Assembly (NCBI RefSeq): GCF_014651235.1
Contig: NZ_BMWM01000001.1
Location: 124,001-188,000, forward strand
Reading direction: 5' to 3'
Source: Leuconostoc lactis KCTC 3528 = DSM 20202
GTDB taxonomy: Bacteria; Bacillota; Bacilli; Lactobacillales; Lactobacillaceae
DNA length: 64,000 nucleotides
Shown here piece by piece: positions 56,542 through 64,000 of this stretch. Each line of letters starts with the position of its first letter. The stretch's first letter is position 1. The notes beneath the pieces are model-generated. The model did no database searches, was not told the origin of the DNA, and was given only the letters and a program-made list of their open reading frames with translations. The position numbers were made by a program, and so were the translations under genes.

Positions 56542-57531
56542 TTATTGTGCCATCGCTTGTGCAGCTGTAATGATGGCCACCTTATAAACATCTTCTTCGT
56601 TGGCACCACGTGACAAATCTGACACTGGCTTATCCAAACCTTGTAAGATTGGGCCGATTGCTTCGAAACCACCCAAACGTTGGGCAATCTTATAACCAAT
56701 ATTACCAGCTTCTAAGCTTGGGAAAATAAAGGTATTCGCTTGACCTGCGACTTGAGAATCAGGTGCTTTTGCCGCACCAACTGATGGGACAAACGCTGCA
56801 TCAAATTGCAATTCACCATCAATTTGGTCTGCTAATTCTGGTGCCATTTCCTTGGCTAACTTCGTGGCTTCAACAACCTTATCTACCATTGGTGACTTGG
56901 CTGAACCCTTTGTTGAAAATGATAGCATCGCCACTTTAGGTTCAATGTCAAATACCTTAGCTGTTTGCGCAGATTGCACCGCAATTTCTGCCATCGTTTC
57001 TGCATCAACATCAATATTGATAGCAGCATCAGAGAAAACATAACGTTCATCACCCTTTTGCATGATGAATGCGCCAGAAATACGTGATGATCCTGGTGCT
57101 GTTTTAATAATTTGCAAGGCTGGTCGTACAGTATCACCAGTTGGATGCGTTGCACCAGACACCATACCATCTGCCTTACCTGTGTAAACCAACATTGTCC
57201 CAAAATAGTTCACGTCACGTAACCACTTGGCCGCTGTCTCGGCATCAGTCTTACCCTTACGACGTGCAACCAAAGCAGCATTTAATTCTGCCAATGCGTC
57301 AGCATCATATTGCAATGGATCAATGATTTCAACACCTGATAAATCAAAGTTATTTTCTGAAGCAGTTGTCGCAATGACACGTTCATCCCCTAACAAAATT
57401 GGCTTAATCAAGCCTTCCGCTGCTAAACGCGCCGCAGCACCTTGAATACGGACATCTTCCCCTTCAGGGAAAACAATTGTTTTATTTTGACCGTTAATCT
57501 TACTTTTTAATTGTTCGAATAATTCAACCAC
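56542..57531 (-). CDS. pta: Phosphate acetyltransferase
   Basis: Interconverts acetyl-CoA and acetyl phosphate; in heterofermenters it links phosphoketolase acetyl phosphate to ethanol formation. It has 329 residues from the GTG at 57,529-57,531, with GGAGG 7 bases upstream. Signatures are NKTIVFPEGEDVRIQGAA, GMVSGATHPTGDTVRPALQIIKT and PDSQVAGQANTFIFPSLEAGNIGYK. Confidence 0.96.
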   Translation of the reverse strand: MVELFEQLKSKINGQNKTIVFPEGEDVRIQGAAARLAAEGLIKPILLGDERVIATTASENNFDLSGVEIIDPLQYDADALAELNAALVARRKGKTDAETAAKWLRDVNYFGTMLVYTGKADGMVSGATHPTGDTVRPALQIIKTAPGSSRISGAFIMQKGDERYVFSDAAINIDVDAETMAEIAVQSAQTAKVFDIEPKVAMLSFSTKGSAKSPMVDKVVEATKLAKEMAPELADQIDGELQFDAAFVPSVGAAKAPDSQVAGQANTFIFPSLEAGNIGYKIAQRLGGFEAIGPILQGLDKPVSDLSRGANEEDVYKVAIITAAQAMAQ

Positions 57532-57633
57532 GATCGTTCCTCCAACGTCACTCACATACTGTTTTAATTTCATTTACAAATTAATTGTAACAGAATAATC
57601 CGTGTTTGTCTGCGAATTTGTGATTTTTTTCAC

Positions 57634-58293
57634 TCAATTTAACCAATCAATTGTTTCGCGGTTTTGTGCTGCTAAAAAGACGTTTGCTTGCGAAAATGGC
57701 CGACTACCAAAAAAACCACGGTAAGCCGATAACGGACTGGGATGCGCAGACGTTAGCACGAGGTGTTTCGACTCATCAATTAAGCGGCGTTTGGATTGGG
57801 CATATTTACCCCACAAAATAAATACCTTGGGCGATGCATCTGCTGATGCCGCCGTCATAATGGCATCTGTCAGTGGCTCCCAAACCTGCCCCGCATGGCC
57901 ATTTGCCTGACCAGCCGGTACTGTCAACACCGCATTGAGCAGTAGCACGCCTTGTTGCGCCCAAGATGTGAGATCATGGGATTGGCGTGGCCCAATATCC
58001 GTGGCTAATTCCTTTAAAATATTACGTAATGATGGCGGTGCCGGGATAGTATCAGGCACTGAAAAACTCAGACCCTGCGCTTGTCCTACTTCATGATACG
58101 GATCTTGACCCATAATCACTACTTTTGTTTGTGGTAAAGATGTTGTCGTCAATGCCGCAAATACCTTATCCCTTGGTGGATAAACAGTCTGGTTTTGGTA
58201 CGCGGTGTTTAAAAATTGTTGGATCGCTGTAATCTGTTCTGGCGCTAATGTTGCTTTAATGTATGGCGCCCAGGATGTGTTAGCAAGTGGCAT
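57634..58293 (-). CDS. ung: Uracil-DNA glycosylase
   Basis: Removes uracil from DNA. It has 219 residues. The catalytic water-activating loop is [15 protein letters not shown], the uracil pocket and Leu loop are [19 protein letters not shown], ending IDWLN. The ribosome site is weak (AGAAG). It lies upstream of pta in the same direction, ~100 bases apart. Confidence 0.97.
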   Translation of the reverse strand: MPLANTSWAPYIKATLAPEQITAIQQFLNTAYQNQTVYPPRDKVFAALTTTSLPQTKVVIMGQDPYHEVGQAQGLSFSVPDTIPAPPSLRNILKELATDIGPRQSHDLTSWAQQGVLLLNAVLTVPAGQANGHAGQVWEPLTDAIMTAASADASPKVFILWGKYAQSKRRLIDESKHLVLTSAHPSPLSAYRGFFGSRPFSQANVFLAAQNRETIDWLN

Positions 58294-58336
58294 TTTTACG
58301 CTTCTTTCGTGTTAAAATAAGGTCAAAGAGGTAATC

Positions 58337-58876
58337 ATGTTAAGGTACTATCTTCGACAACGGTATAGCATTGCAGATGGCGTGAACATCGTCTTTGATG
58401 AGCATTTTCAAGCCTGTTATTTAGTGTCCGGACAGTCTGGTAAAAAACACGACGAACTACAAGTACAAGATATGTGCGGCAATGTTTTAGTGCGCATTGA
58501 GCAAACATCGTATGGTATTTTACCACGCTTTATTCTCAAATATCGTGGTCATACCGTCGGTTCAATTAGTCTAACCTTCGGGCATTTAGGTGATATTGTC
58601 TATGTCCGGCAGCTTGGTTGGCTGATTTCCGGTAACTTTATGGTTGGCCGTTACCTTATTACCCACAATACCAAAAAATTGCTCAGTGTCAAACCCGAAA
58701 TGCGTCCCGACGGGATCTATAATCAACTCAACATCACATTTGAGTCCCAAACACCCGTTCTGATTGCGATTGCCGCCTTACTCGACATTTGGGGCACGAA
58801 ATCCCATATGCTGTTCAAATTTAAATGGTTACCTGATCAGAATACACATTATAAGTTGACTTATATGCATAAATAA
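58337..58876 (+). CDS. LURP-one-related (YxjI family) protein
   Basis: A 179-residue protein of the LURP-one/tubby-like beta-barrel family, seen from RYYLRQRYSIADGVNIVFDE, the alternating beta pattern, and the closing TPVLIAIAALLDIW hydrophobic helix. The family function in bacteria is unknown. AGAGG lies 5 bases from the ATG. Confidence 0.85.
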   Translation: MLRYYLRQRYSIADGVNIVFDEHFQACYLVSGQSGKKHDELQVQDMCGNVLVRIEQTSYGILPRFILKYRGHTVGSISLTFGHLGDIVYVRQLGWLISGNFMVGRYLITHNTKKLLSVKPEMRPDGIYNQLNITFESQTPVLIAIAALLDIWGTKSHMLFKFKWLPDQNTHYKLTYMHK

Positions 58877-58881
58877 ATGTT

Positions 58882-58918
58882 AAAAAGCAATCTCAGTCAT
58901 CCAGAGATTGCTTTTTTT
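58882..58918 (+). terminator. Terminator of the LURP-one gene
   Basis: AAAGCAATCTC and GAGATTGCTTT with a T-run. Confidence 0.9.
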
Positions 58919-58935
58919 ATGCACAGTAGCCTAGT

Positions 58936-59652
58936 TTAACCCCCTAGATAAGCGGCTCGAACATCACTTGATGCGAGTAATTCTGCACCAGTCCCAGTGG
59001 CCATAACTTGGCCACTCTCCAATACATAGCCTCGATCTGCTATTCTAAGGGCTTGGTGGGCATTTTGTTCAATCACTAACACCGTGACGCCGGTTTGGCG
59101 AATTTGTTGGATAATCGCAAATATTTTTTGGATATAAAGTGGTGCTAACCCCATTGACGGCTCATCCAGCAAGATAATTTTTGGTTGCGCCATTAAAGCT
59201 CGCCCAATTGCTAACATTTGCTGTTCACCGCCAGATAAGGTCGCTGCATCTTGGTTTTTTCGCTCAGCTAAAATTGGAAACAGGGTAAAAACATGCGCCA
59301 ACGTTGTCGTTAGCTGTTGTTTGTTATGCACAGTATAAGCGCCTAAGCGTAAATTCTCCAACACACTCATCCCAGGAAAAACATGACGCCCTTCCGGGAC
59401 CTGCACAATGCCCTGTCGCACACGGGTTTCAGAAGACAGCCCCTTTAAGTCTTGGCTATTAAATAACATCTGGCCAGCCACTGGTTTTTCTAAGCCAGAA
59501 ATACCACGCAGAATCGTACTTTTACCCGCACCATTAGCGCCAATCAACGTCACAATTTCACCACGGTTAACGACAAAATTAACCTGTTGCACGGCTTTAA
59601 TAGGCCCATAATGAATACTCAGATTGGTGACTTGTAAAATCTGCTCGGTCAT
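58936..59652 (-). CDS. livF: Branched-chain amino acid ABC transporter ATPase LivF
   Basis: A 238-residue ATPase. Walker A GANGAGKST, signature LSGGEQQMLAIGRAL, Walker B IILLDEPSMGLAP. Last gene of a livK-livH-livM-livG-livF set; it overlaps livG by 4 bases. AGAGG precedes the ATG. Confidence 0.94.
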   Translation of the reverse strand: MTEQILQVTNLSIHYGPIKAVQQVNFVVNRGEIVTLIGANGAGKSTILRGISGLEKPVAGQMLFNSQDLKGLSSETRVRQGIVQVPEGRHVFPGMSVLENLRLGAYTVHNKQQLTTTLAHVFTLFPILAERKNQDAATLSGGEQQMLAIGRALMAQPKIILLDEPSMGLAPLYIQKIFAIIQQIRQTGVTVLVIEQNAHQALRIADRGYVLESGQVMATGTGAELLASSDVRAAYLGG

Positions 59653-60431
59653 GACACGTCCTCTCCTAGATAAGCCTTAATCACAGCCGGATGCTGTTGG
59701 ATTTCACTTGGCGTCCCACTTGCTAAGACTTTACCGTACTCGAGCACATAAATACGTTGACTAATCGCCATTACCAGGTTCATATCATGTTCAATCAAAA
59801 TAATTGTCATGTTAAACTGCGTCTGGACCTGTTGAATTAAGTGCGTCAAAGCCTGTGTTTCTTGTGGATTCATCCCCGCAGCCGGTTCATCTAAAAATAA
59901 AATTTTGGGTTCAGTCGCCAGCGCGCGAACTATTTCCAGACGACGCTGTTGCCCATAAGGTAAATTACCCGCCAATTCATCAGCAACAGCAGTCATATCA
60001 AACATTGCCAGTAGTCCCATTGCCCGTTGTTTTTTATGCGCTTCTGTTTGATAAAACTTAGGCGTTCGCAACAACGCCCCAAGTGTTTGGGCCTGACTTG
60101 TTGTCGTCATCGCAATCAATACGTTTTCCAGGACGGTCCGGCTGGTAAACAACCGAATATTTTGGAAAGTTCGTGCCATCCCGCGTTGAGCGCGATGATG
60201 CGGCGCCAAGCCATTTAAGTTTACTAATTGCTGGCCATCAAACATCGTCACCGTTCCGGCAGTCGGTTGATACACACCAGTTAAGAGATTGAACAGCGTG
60301 GTTTTACCTGCACCGTTTGGGCCAATTAACCCAATCAATTCATTATCATGTGCTTCAATATTGACCTGATTGACGGCAGCTACACAACCAAAGGCAATAC
60401 TTAAATCATGCGTTTTTAGAATGGTTGTCAT
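59649..60431 (-). CDS. livG: Branched-chain amino acid ABC transporter ATPase LivG
   Basis: A 260-residue ATPase from the ATG at 60,429-60,431 (GGGGG upstream). Walker A GPNGAGKTT, the LivG-type signature LPYGQQRRLEIVRAL, and Walker B ILFLDEPAAGMNP. It overlaps livM by 26 bases. Confidence 0.94.
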   Translation of the reverse strand: MTTILKTHDLSIAFGCVAAVNQVNIEAHDNELIGLIGPNGAGKTTLFNLLTGVYQPTAGTVTMFDGQQLVNLNGLAPHHRAQRGMARTFQNIRLFTSRTVLENVLIAMTTTSQAQTLGALLRTPKFYQTEAHKKQRAMGLLAMFDMTAVADELAGNLPYGQQRRLEIVRALATEPKILFLDEPAAGMNPQETQALTHLIQQVQTQFNMTIILIEHDMNLVMAISQRIYVLEYGKVLASGTPSEIQQHPAVIKAYLGEDVS

Positions 60432-61377
60432 GCTCGCCCCCTGTATCAAACAATAACGCTTTTAACGACAATTCAGCTGTTCCCAGCAATCCCTTTGGTC
60501 GGAAAATCATGACGACAGTTAAGACAACAGCGTAAATGACCATACGGAGCGGTCCAAAATTTTGTAAGACAACGTCCAGCATCCCCAAAATAACCGCTGT
60601 TACAACTGTGCCACTCATAGAGCCAATCCCGCCTAACACCACAATAATCAAAATAGTAATGGTTTGCATAAAGGTATAATCTTGTGGGGAAACCGACTGA
60701 ATAAAACTAGCCCGGAGACCACCCGCCAAGGCAGCCAACATCGCCCCAATCACAAAGGCAATCACTTTATACTTTGTCGTATTGATGCCAAGTGAGGCGG
60801 CAGCAATTTCATTATCACGCACGGCAATAATGGCTTGTCCGGTCGTGATCCGTACAAAGTTCACAACTAAGACAATGACGACGACGCTCAAACCAAAGAC
60901 CATCTGCCAATTGACAAAATTAGGAATACCAAAAATACCAGCCGGTCCACGCGTTATTTTCAGGTTAATAATCACGATTCGAATAATTTCAGCGACACCA
61001 AGTGTTGCAATCGCCAGATAATCACCCCGCAGTCGTAAAGTGGGGATGCCAACAAGCAACGCGATGACACCACTAATGCCCATCCCAATGATCAAACTCA
61101 GGCCAAAACCTAAAATATTGGGCACCGCACTGGCAATCAACGCCGTGGCATAAGCGCCCACGGCCATAAAACCAGCATGGCCTAACGAAAATTGCCCCGA
61201 CATGCCAATCACTAAATTCAAGCCCACTGCCGCAATCACGTTAATGCCGATTAAGACCAAAGTGGTCAACCCATACTGGCCAATCACCCCAACAATGGTC
61301 ATCACCTCAATCAGGACAAAAATCATCCCAGCCAAACCGGCCCAACTTAATGTATACTTCAAATGTGTTCGATCCAT
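60406..61377 (-). CDS. livM: Branched-chain amino acid ABC transporter permease LivM
   Basis: A 323-residue permease with about eight to nine membrane segments. GLNLVIGMSGQFSLGHAGFMAVGAY and the ATPase-contact region ITRGPAGIFGIPNF, LGINTTKYKVIAFVIGA match LivM. AAAAGG lies ~8 bases upstream of the ATG, 4 bases after livH. Confidence 0.93.
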   Translation of the reverse strand: MDRTHLKYTLSWAGLAGMIFVLIEVMTIVGVIGQYGLTTLVLIGINVIAAVGLNLVIGMSGQFSLGHAGFMAVGAYATALIASAVPNILGFGLSLIIGMGISGVIALLVGIPTLRLRGDYLAIATLGVAEIIRIVIINLKITRGPAGIFGIPNFVNWQMVFGLSVVVIVLVVNFVRITTGQAIIAVRDNEIAAASLGINTTKYKVIAFVIGAMLAALAGGLRASFIQSVSPQDYTFMQTITILIIVVLGGIGSMSGTVVTAVILGMLDVVLQNFGPLRMVIYAVVLTVVMIFRPKGLLGTAELSLKALLFDTGGEHDNHSKNA

Positions 61378-61381
61378 CGTA

Positions 61382-62260
61382 CTACACCTTTTCTCGCCCC
61401 TGATTACCCAAAATACCAGTCGGTTTCCAGAGTAAAATCAGAATTAAAATCCCATATACCACGGCATCTTTGTAATCAGATATGCCAACAGCTTGCGTTA
61501 AGGTTTCTAAAATACCAATGAGCCAACCACCTAATGCGGCACCAGGAATTATTCCAATTCCACCAAGAACAGCCGCCACAAACGCTTTAATCCCTGGCGT
61601 CATGCCCATCAACGGATCAATATTGTTGTAATAAAGGCCAATCAGTACCCCACCCGCAGCTGCTAAAGCTGAGCCAATAGCGAAAGTAAATGAAATGGTG
61701 CGATTAACATTAATCCCCATCAACACTGCAGCTTCTTGATCAGCCGAAACGGCACGCATAGCGCGCCCCATTTTTGTTTTTTGGGCAATCAGTGTCAACG
61801 CTAACATCAATATCACTGCTGTGACAATAATCAGTAGTTGAATATTCGAAATTTGCAGCTGGCCAACATGATATTGTACGGTGGCAATCGCTTGTGGAAA
61901 AGCACGCTTATCCGAACCAAAGGCGTAACTCATCCCATTTTCGAGTAAAAACGAGACCCCTAAAGCTGAGATCAAGACAGCAATACGGGGTGAATGCCGT
62001 AATGGTCGATAAGCGACTAATTCGATTAACACCCCCACATCGGCACTCACAATCATCGACAGGATGAGGGCCACAAAGAAGTTCAGGTGCCAAATTTTGA
62101 TGAAAAAATAGCCAAAGTAAGCGCCCAACATATACACATCACCGTGTGCAAAGTTAATTAACTTGATAATGCCATAAACCATGGTGTAACCCAAAGCCAA
62201 TAACGCATAAACACTGCCCAATATCACACCATTTAGCAGCTTTTGTAGAATACTTGCCAC
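61382..62260 (-). CDS. livH: Branched-chain amino acid ABC transporter permease LivH
   Basis: A 292-residue permease. LLNGVILGSVYALLALGYTMVYG, LINFAHGDVYMLGAYFGYF and MGINVNRTISFTFAIGSALAA are LivH signatures. The start is GTG at 62,258-62,260, 7 bases after AAGGGG. Confidence 0.93.
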   Translation of the reverse strand: MASILQKLLNGVILGSVYALLALGYTMVYGIIKLINFAHGDVYMLGAYFGYFFIKIWHLNFFVALILSMIVSADVGVLIELVAYRPLRHSPRIAVLISALGVSFLLENGMSYAFGSDKRAFPQAIATVQYHVGQLQISNIQLLIIVTAVILMLALTLIAQKTKMGRAMRAVSADQEAAVLMGINVNRTISFTFAIGSALAAAGGVLIGLYYNNIDPLMGMTPGIKAFVAAVLGGIGIIPGAALGGWLIGILETLTQAVGISDYKDAVVYGILILILLWKPTGILGNQGREKV

Positions 62261-62271
62261 AATTCAGCCCC

Positions 62272-63444
62272 TTATTTCACAACCATTGCAGTTGTATCTT
62301 TACCATCAGTCACACCAACCATGACAATTGACTTTTTGGGATTATGGAACGCATCCATCGTCATCTTCCCCGTCACGCCATCAAAGTTTTTGATATGCGC
62401 TAATCCGGTTGTAATTTTGGCACGATCAACAGATTTTGCATCTTCAATCGCTTGCTTAATCATGTAAACGGCATCATAAGCCAGTGCCGTAAATTGTGAT
62501 GGTGCTTCGCCATATGCCTTCTTGTAAGCCGTGACAAAAGGTGTTGCTGCATCTGTAGCAGGTGCCTGCGTTGAAAAATGCGCCGCATAATAGACATTAG
62601 ACGTATTTTGATTACCAGCAATTTCTGCCAACTTTGGGTCACCCAAACCGTCAGGGCCAATCACTGGTACGTTAATGCCCATGTCACGTGCTTGTTTCAA
62701 AATAGCACCAGCTTCTGTGTAATAGCCATTAATTACAATGGCATCAAACTTCTGATCTTTAATTTTAGTCAACATGGCTTGGAAATCTTTATCTCCGGCT
62801 TGGTAAGATAGCGTGTCTACCACATGACCCTTGTAGGCTTTTTTGAAAGCTGCCGTAATGCCTGTCCCATAATCTGATGAATTATCTTGGAAAATAACAA
62901 CATTTTTTGCTTTCACTTGATCATCAGCAAATTGCGCCATCTTAGTGCCCAAATAAGAATTTTTAAATTGCGCCCGGAAGACATAAGGTTGTACTTTGCC
63001 ATCTTTTTACACTGTAATGCTATCTGCCCCAGCAGTTGGGGACATCATTGGGGTTTGCCCTTTAGTGGCGGCTGGTATGGCTGCTTGCGTAGCCGCTGTT
63101 GTCACTGGTCCAACAATGGCATTCACTTTGTCATTGTTGATTAAACGCGTTGTGACCGCTGCTGCTTCCGTATTGTCTGACTTACTGTCTTTATTAATCA
63201 TTTCAACAGTATAAGTTTTGCCATTCACCTTAATCCCACCAGCAGCGTTAATCCGCTTCACGGCAAAGTTTGCCCCTTTTTGTTCCGCCTCACCATAAGC
63301 TGATGCATCACCAGAGGTGTCAAACACGCCACCAATTTTGATCACCGAACGCGACGCGTTGGCTGATTTTTTCGTCATGCCAATGCCGATGACAGCCCCA
63401 ATAACAACGACAAATCCCACAATGATTACGATTATTTTTTTCAT
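62272..63444 (-). pseudogene. livK: Branched-chain amino acid binding protein gene, interrupted by one in-frame stop
   Basis: A 390-codon gene broken by TAA at codon 146 (63,007-63,009); the frame then continues without shift (KDGKVQPYVFRAQFKNSY). Family segments on both sides are intact: IKIGGVFDTSGDASAYG, INAAGGIKVNGKTYTVE, AIVGPVTTAATQAAIPA before; DNSSDYGTGITAAFKKAY and AYDAVYMIKQAIEDA after. The N-terminus is a membrane anchor (IIVIIVGFVVVIGAVIGIGM) with no lipobox Cys. Without it the intact livHMGF would lack their receptor. AAGGGGA precedes the ATG at 63,442-63,444. Confidence 0.9.
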
Positions 63445-63468
63445 TACTGTTCCCCTTAGCACAATGGC

Positions 63469-64000
63469 TTAGATCATTTCCAAATGCAATTGGTTTGGTT
63501 TTGCCCAGCCCATCTTGCGCATCAAACGGTAGCCAACAAAGGATACCACCATTGGAATGGCAACGCCGATGACCATATAAGCCGCAAACGCGATTGGGTT
63601 CGACCCGGCCAAAGCCAATGGGACGATAAATGAGTTAAAGCCAATACCTGCCATCGCAAATGGTGCTGTCACATGAAAGACCATCGTTGCAATAGGCGCT
63701 GCAATCGCTGCCCCTACCATTGGTGGGATAATCAAAGCTGGATTTTCGGTCAAGTTTGGGAACTGAATTTTTGGTGTCACGATACCTTGAGCGATTGTAG
63801 CCCCAATCTTATTTTCATGAAATGACATTGCTGGGAAGCCAACAAATACTGCAGTTGTCCCAATCAAAATGGCACCGGCGGCTTCTGGAGAGGTTACCCC
63901 AGTAGCCCCAATCGCTACAGCCAAAGCCGCAGCGGATGCGGGCGTCATTGTCAAGGCCCCAAAAACCATTGCCACAACTGCTGTCCCGATAATTGGACTA
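63469..64000 (-). CDS. PTS EIIC-type membrane transporter, N-terminus beyond window edge
   Basis: At least 177 residues, running off the right edge. Several membrane segments with SFHENKIGATIAQGIVTPKIQFPN and AGIGFNSFIVPLALAGSNP are typical of the PTS_EIIC_2 group, whose members often lack EIIA/EIIB domains and whose substrate is unknown. The frame continues upstream of the first ATG seen (SPIIGTAVVAMVFG), so it is partial. It ends 24 bases before livK. Confidence 0.75.
   Translation of the reverse strand, partial: SPIIGTAVVAMVFGALTMTPASAAALAVAIGATGVTSPEAAGAILIGTTAVFVGFPAMSFHENKIGATIAQGIVTPKIQFPNLTENPALIIPPMVGAAIAAPIATMVFHVTAPFAMAGIGFNSFIVPLALAGSNPIAFAAYMVIGVAIPMVVSFVGYRLMRKMGWAKPNQLHLEMI

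Overview
The window looks like the chromosome of a heterofermentative lactic acid bacterium of the Leuconostoc/Weissella group. The grounds are moderate GC content, low-GC Firmicute gene neighbourhoods (recU-pbp1A, ypsA-gpsB-rnpB, infC-rpmI-rplT with an L20-type leader, T-box leaders), a class B RNase P RNA, WxL/DUF916 surface proteins, and a tuf gene starting with TTG. The genus is inferred from gene content only. There are no insertion sequences, CRISPR arrays or intact prophages.

Layout, left to right. Positions 1-11,700 hold the complete de novo IMP pathway on the minus strand (purE-K-C-S-Q-L-F-M-N-H, then a Nudix gene and a partial purD), with CGAAC/GTTCG palindromes resembling PurR boxes upstream of both purE and purD. 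At 11,900-18,000 come a fused glutamine-type ABC binding protein/permease, RNase P RNA, gpsB, ypsA, pbp1A and recU. At 18,000-18,600 lie two candidate non-coding RNAs. At 18,600-22,700 is a GMP operon behind a well-formed guanine riboswitch: guaB, a guaB-like pseudoenzyme gene, and guaA. At 22,750-32,200 are a LysM-NlpC/P60 hydrolase gene interrupted by one in-frame stop, lemA-htpX with two unrecognised genes, a MurJ-type flippase, and leuS with its T-box.

At 32,279-34,213 is a plus-strand PAP2, methylase and cyclophilin operon. It is followed by uspA, rpiA, glnQ, tuf, a TPR protein, an RNase J and a membrane-anchored protein. At 41,700-53,000 are the ribosomal infC-rpmI-rplT operon, DUF1361, an amino acid permease, T-box-controlled thrS, an aquaglyceroporin, flavodoxin, yebC, a pgpA-like gene and serA/serC. 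From 53,260 come tRNA-Leu(CAG), a possible integration scar, a second candidate ncRNA that shares its layout with the one at 18.2-18.4 kb, and a small WxL/DUF916 surface module. The right end has pta, ung, a LURP-one protein, a branched-chain amino acid ABC transporter whose binding-protein gene has an in-frame stop, and part of a PTS EIIC gene.

The purine genes form one circuit. The pur operon makes IMP; guaB and guaA convert it to GMP, and the riboswitch would stop that operon when guanine is plentiful.

Three observations stand out. First, the CBS-less IMP dehydrogenase lacks the usual C-terminal ESHPHDV segment, while its neighbour keeps that segment but lacks the catalytic loop, which suggests a two-subunit enzyme. 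Second, several genes (leuS, uspA, serC, the TPR gene and the gene at 41,050) have a hairpin between the Shine-Dalgarno sequence and the start codon, so that the spacing becomes normal only if the hairpin folds. Third, two surface-protein genes are each interrupted by a single in-frame TAA.
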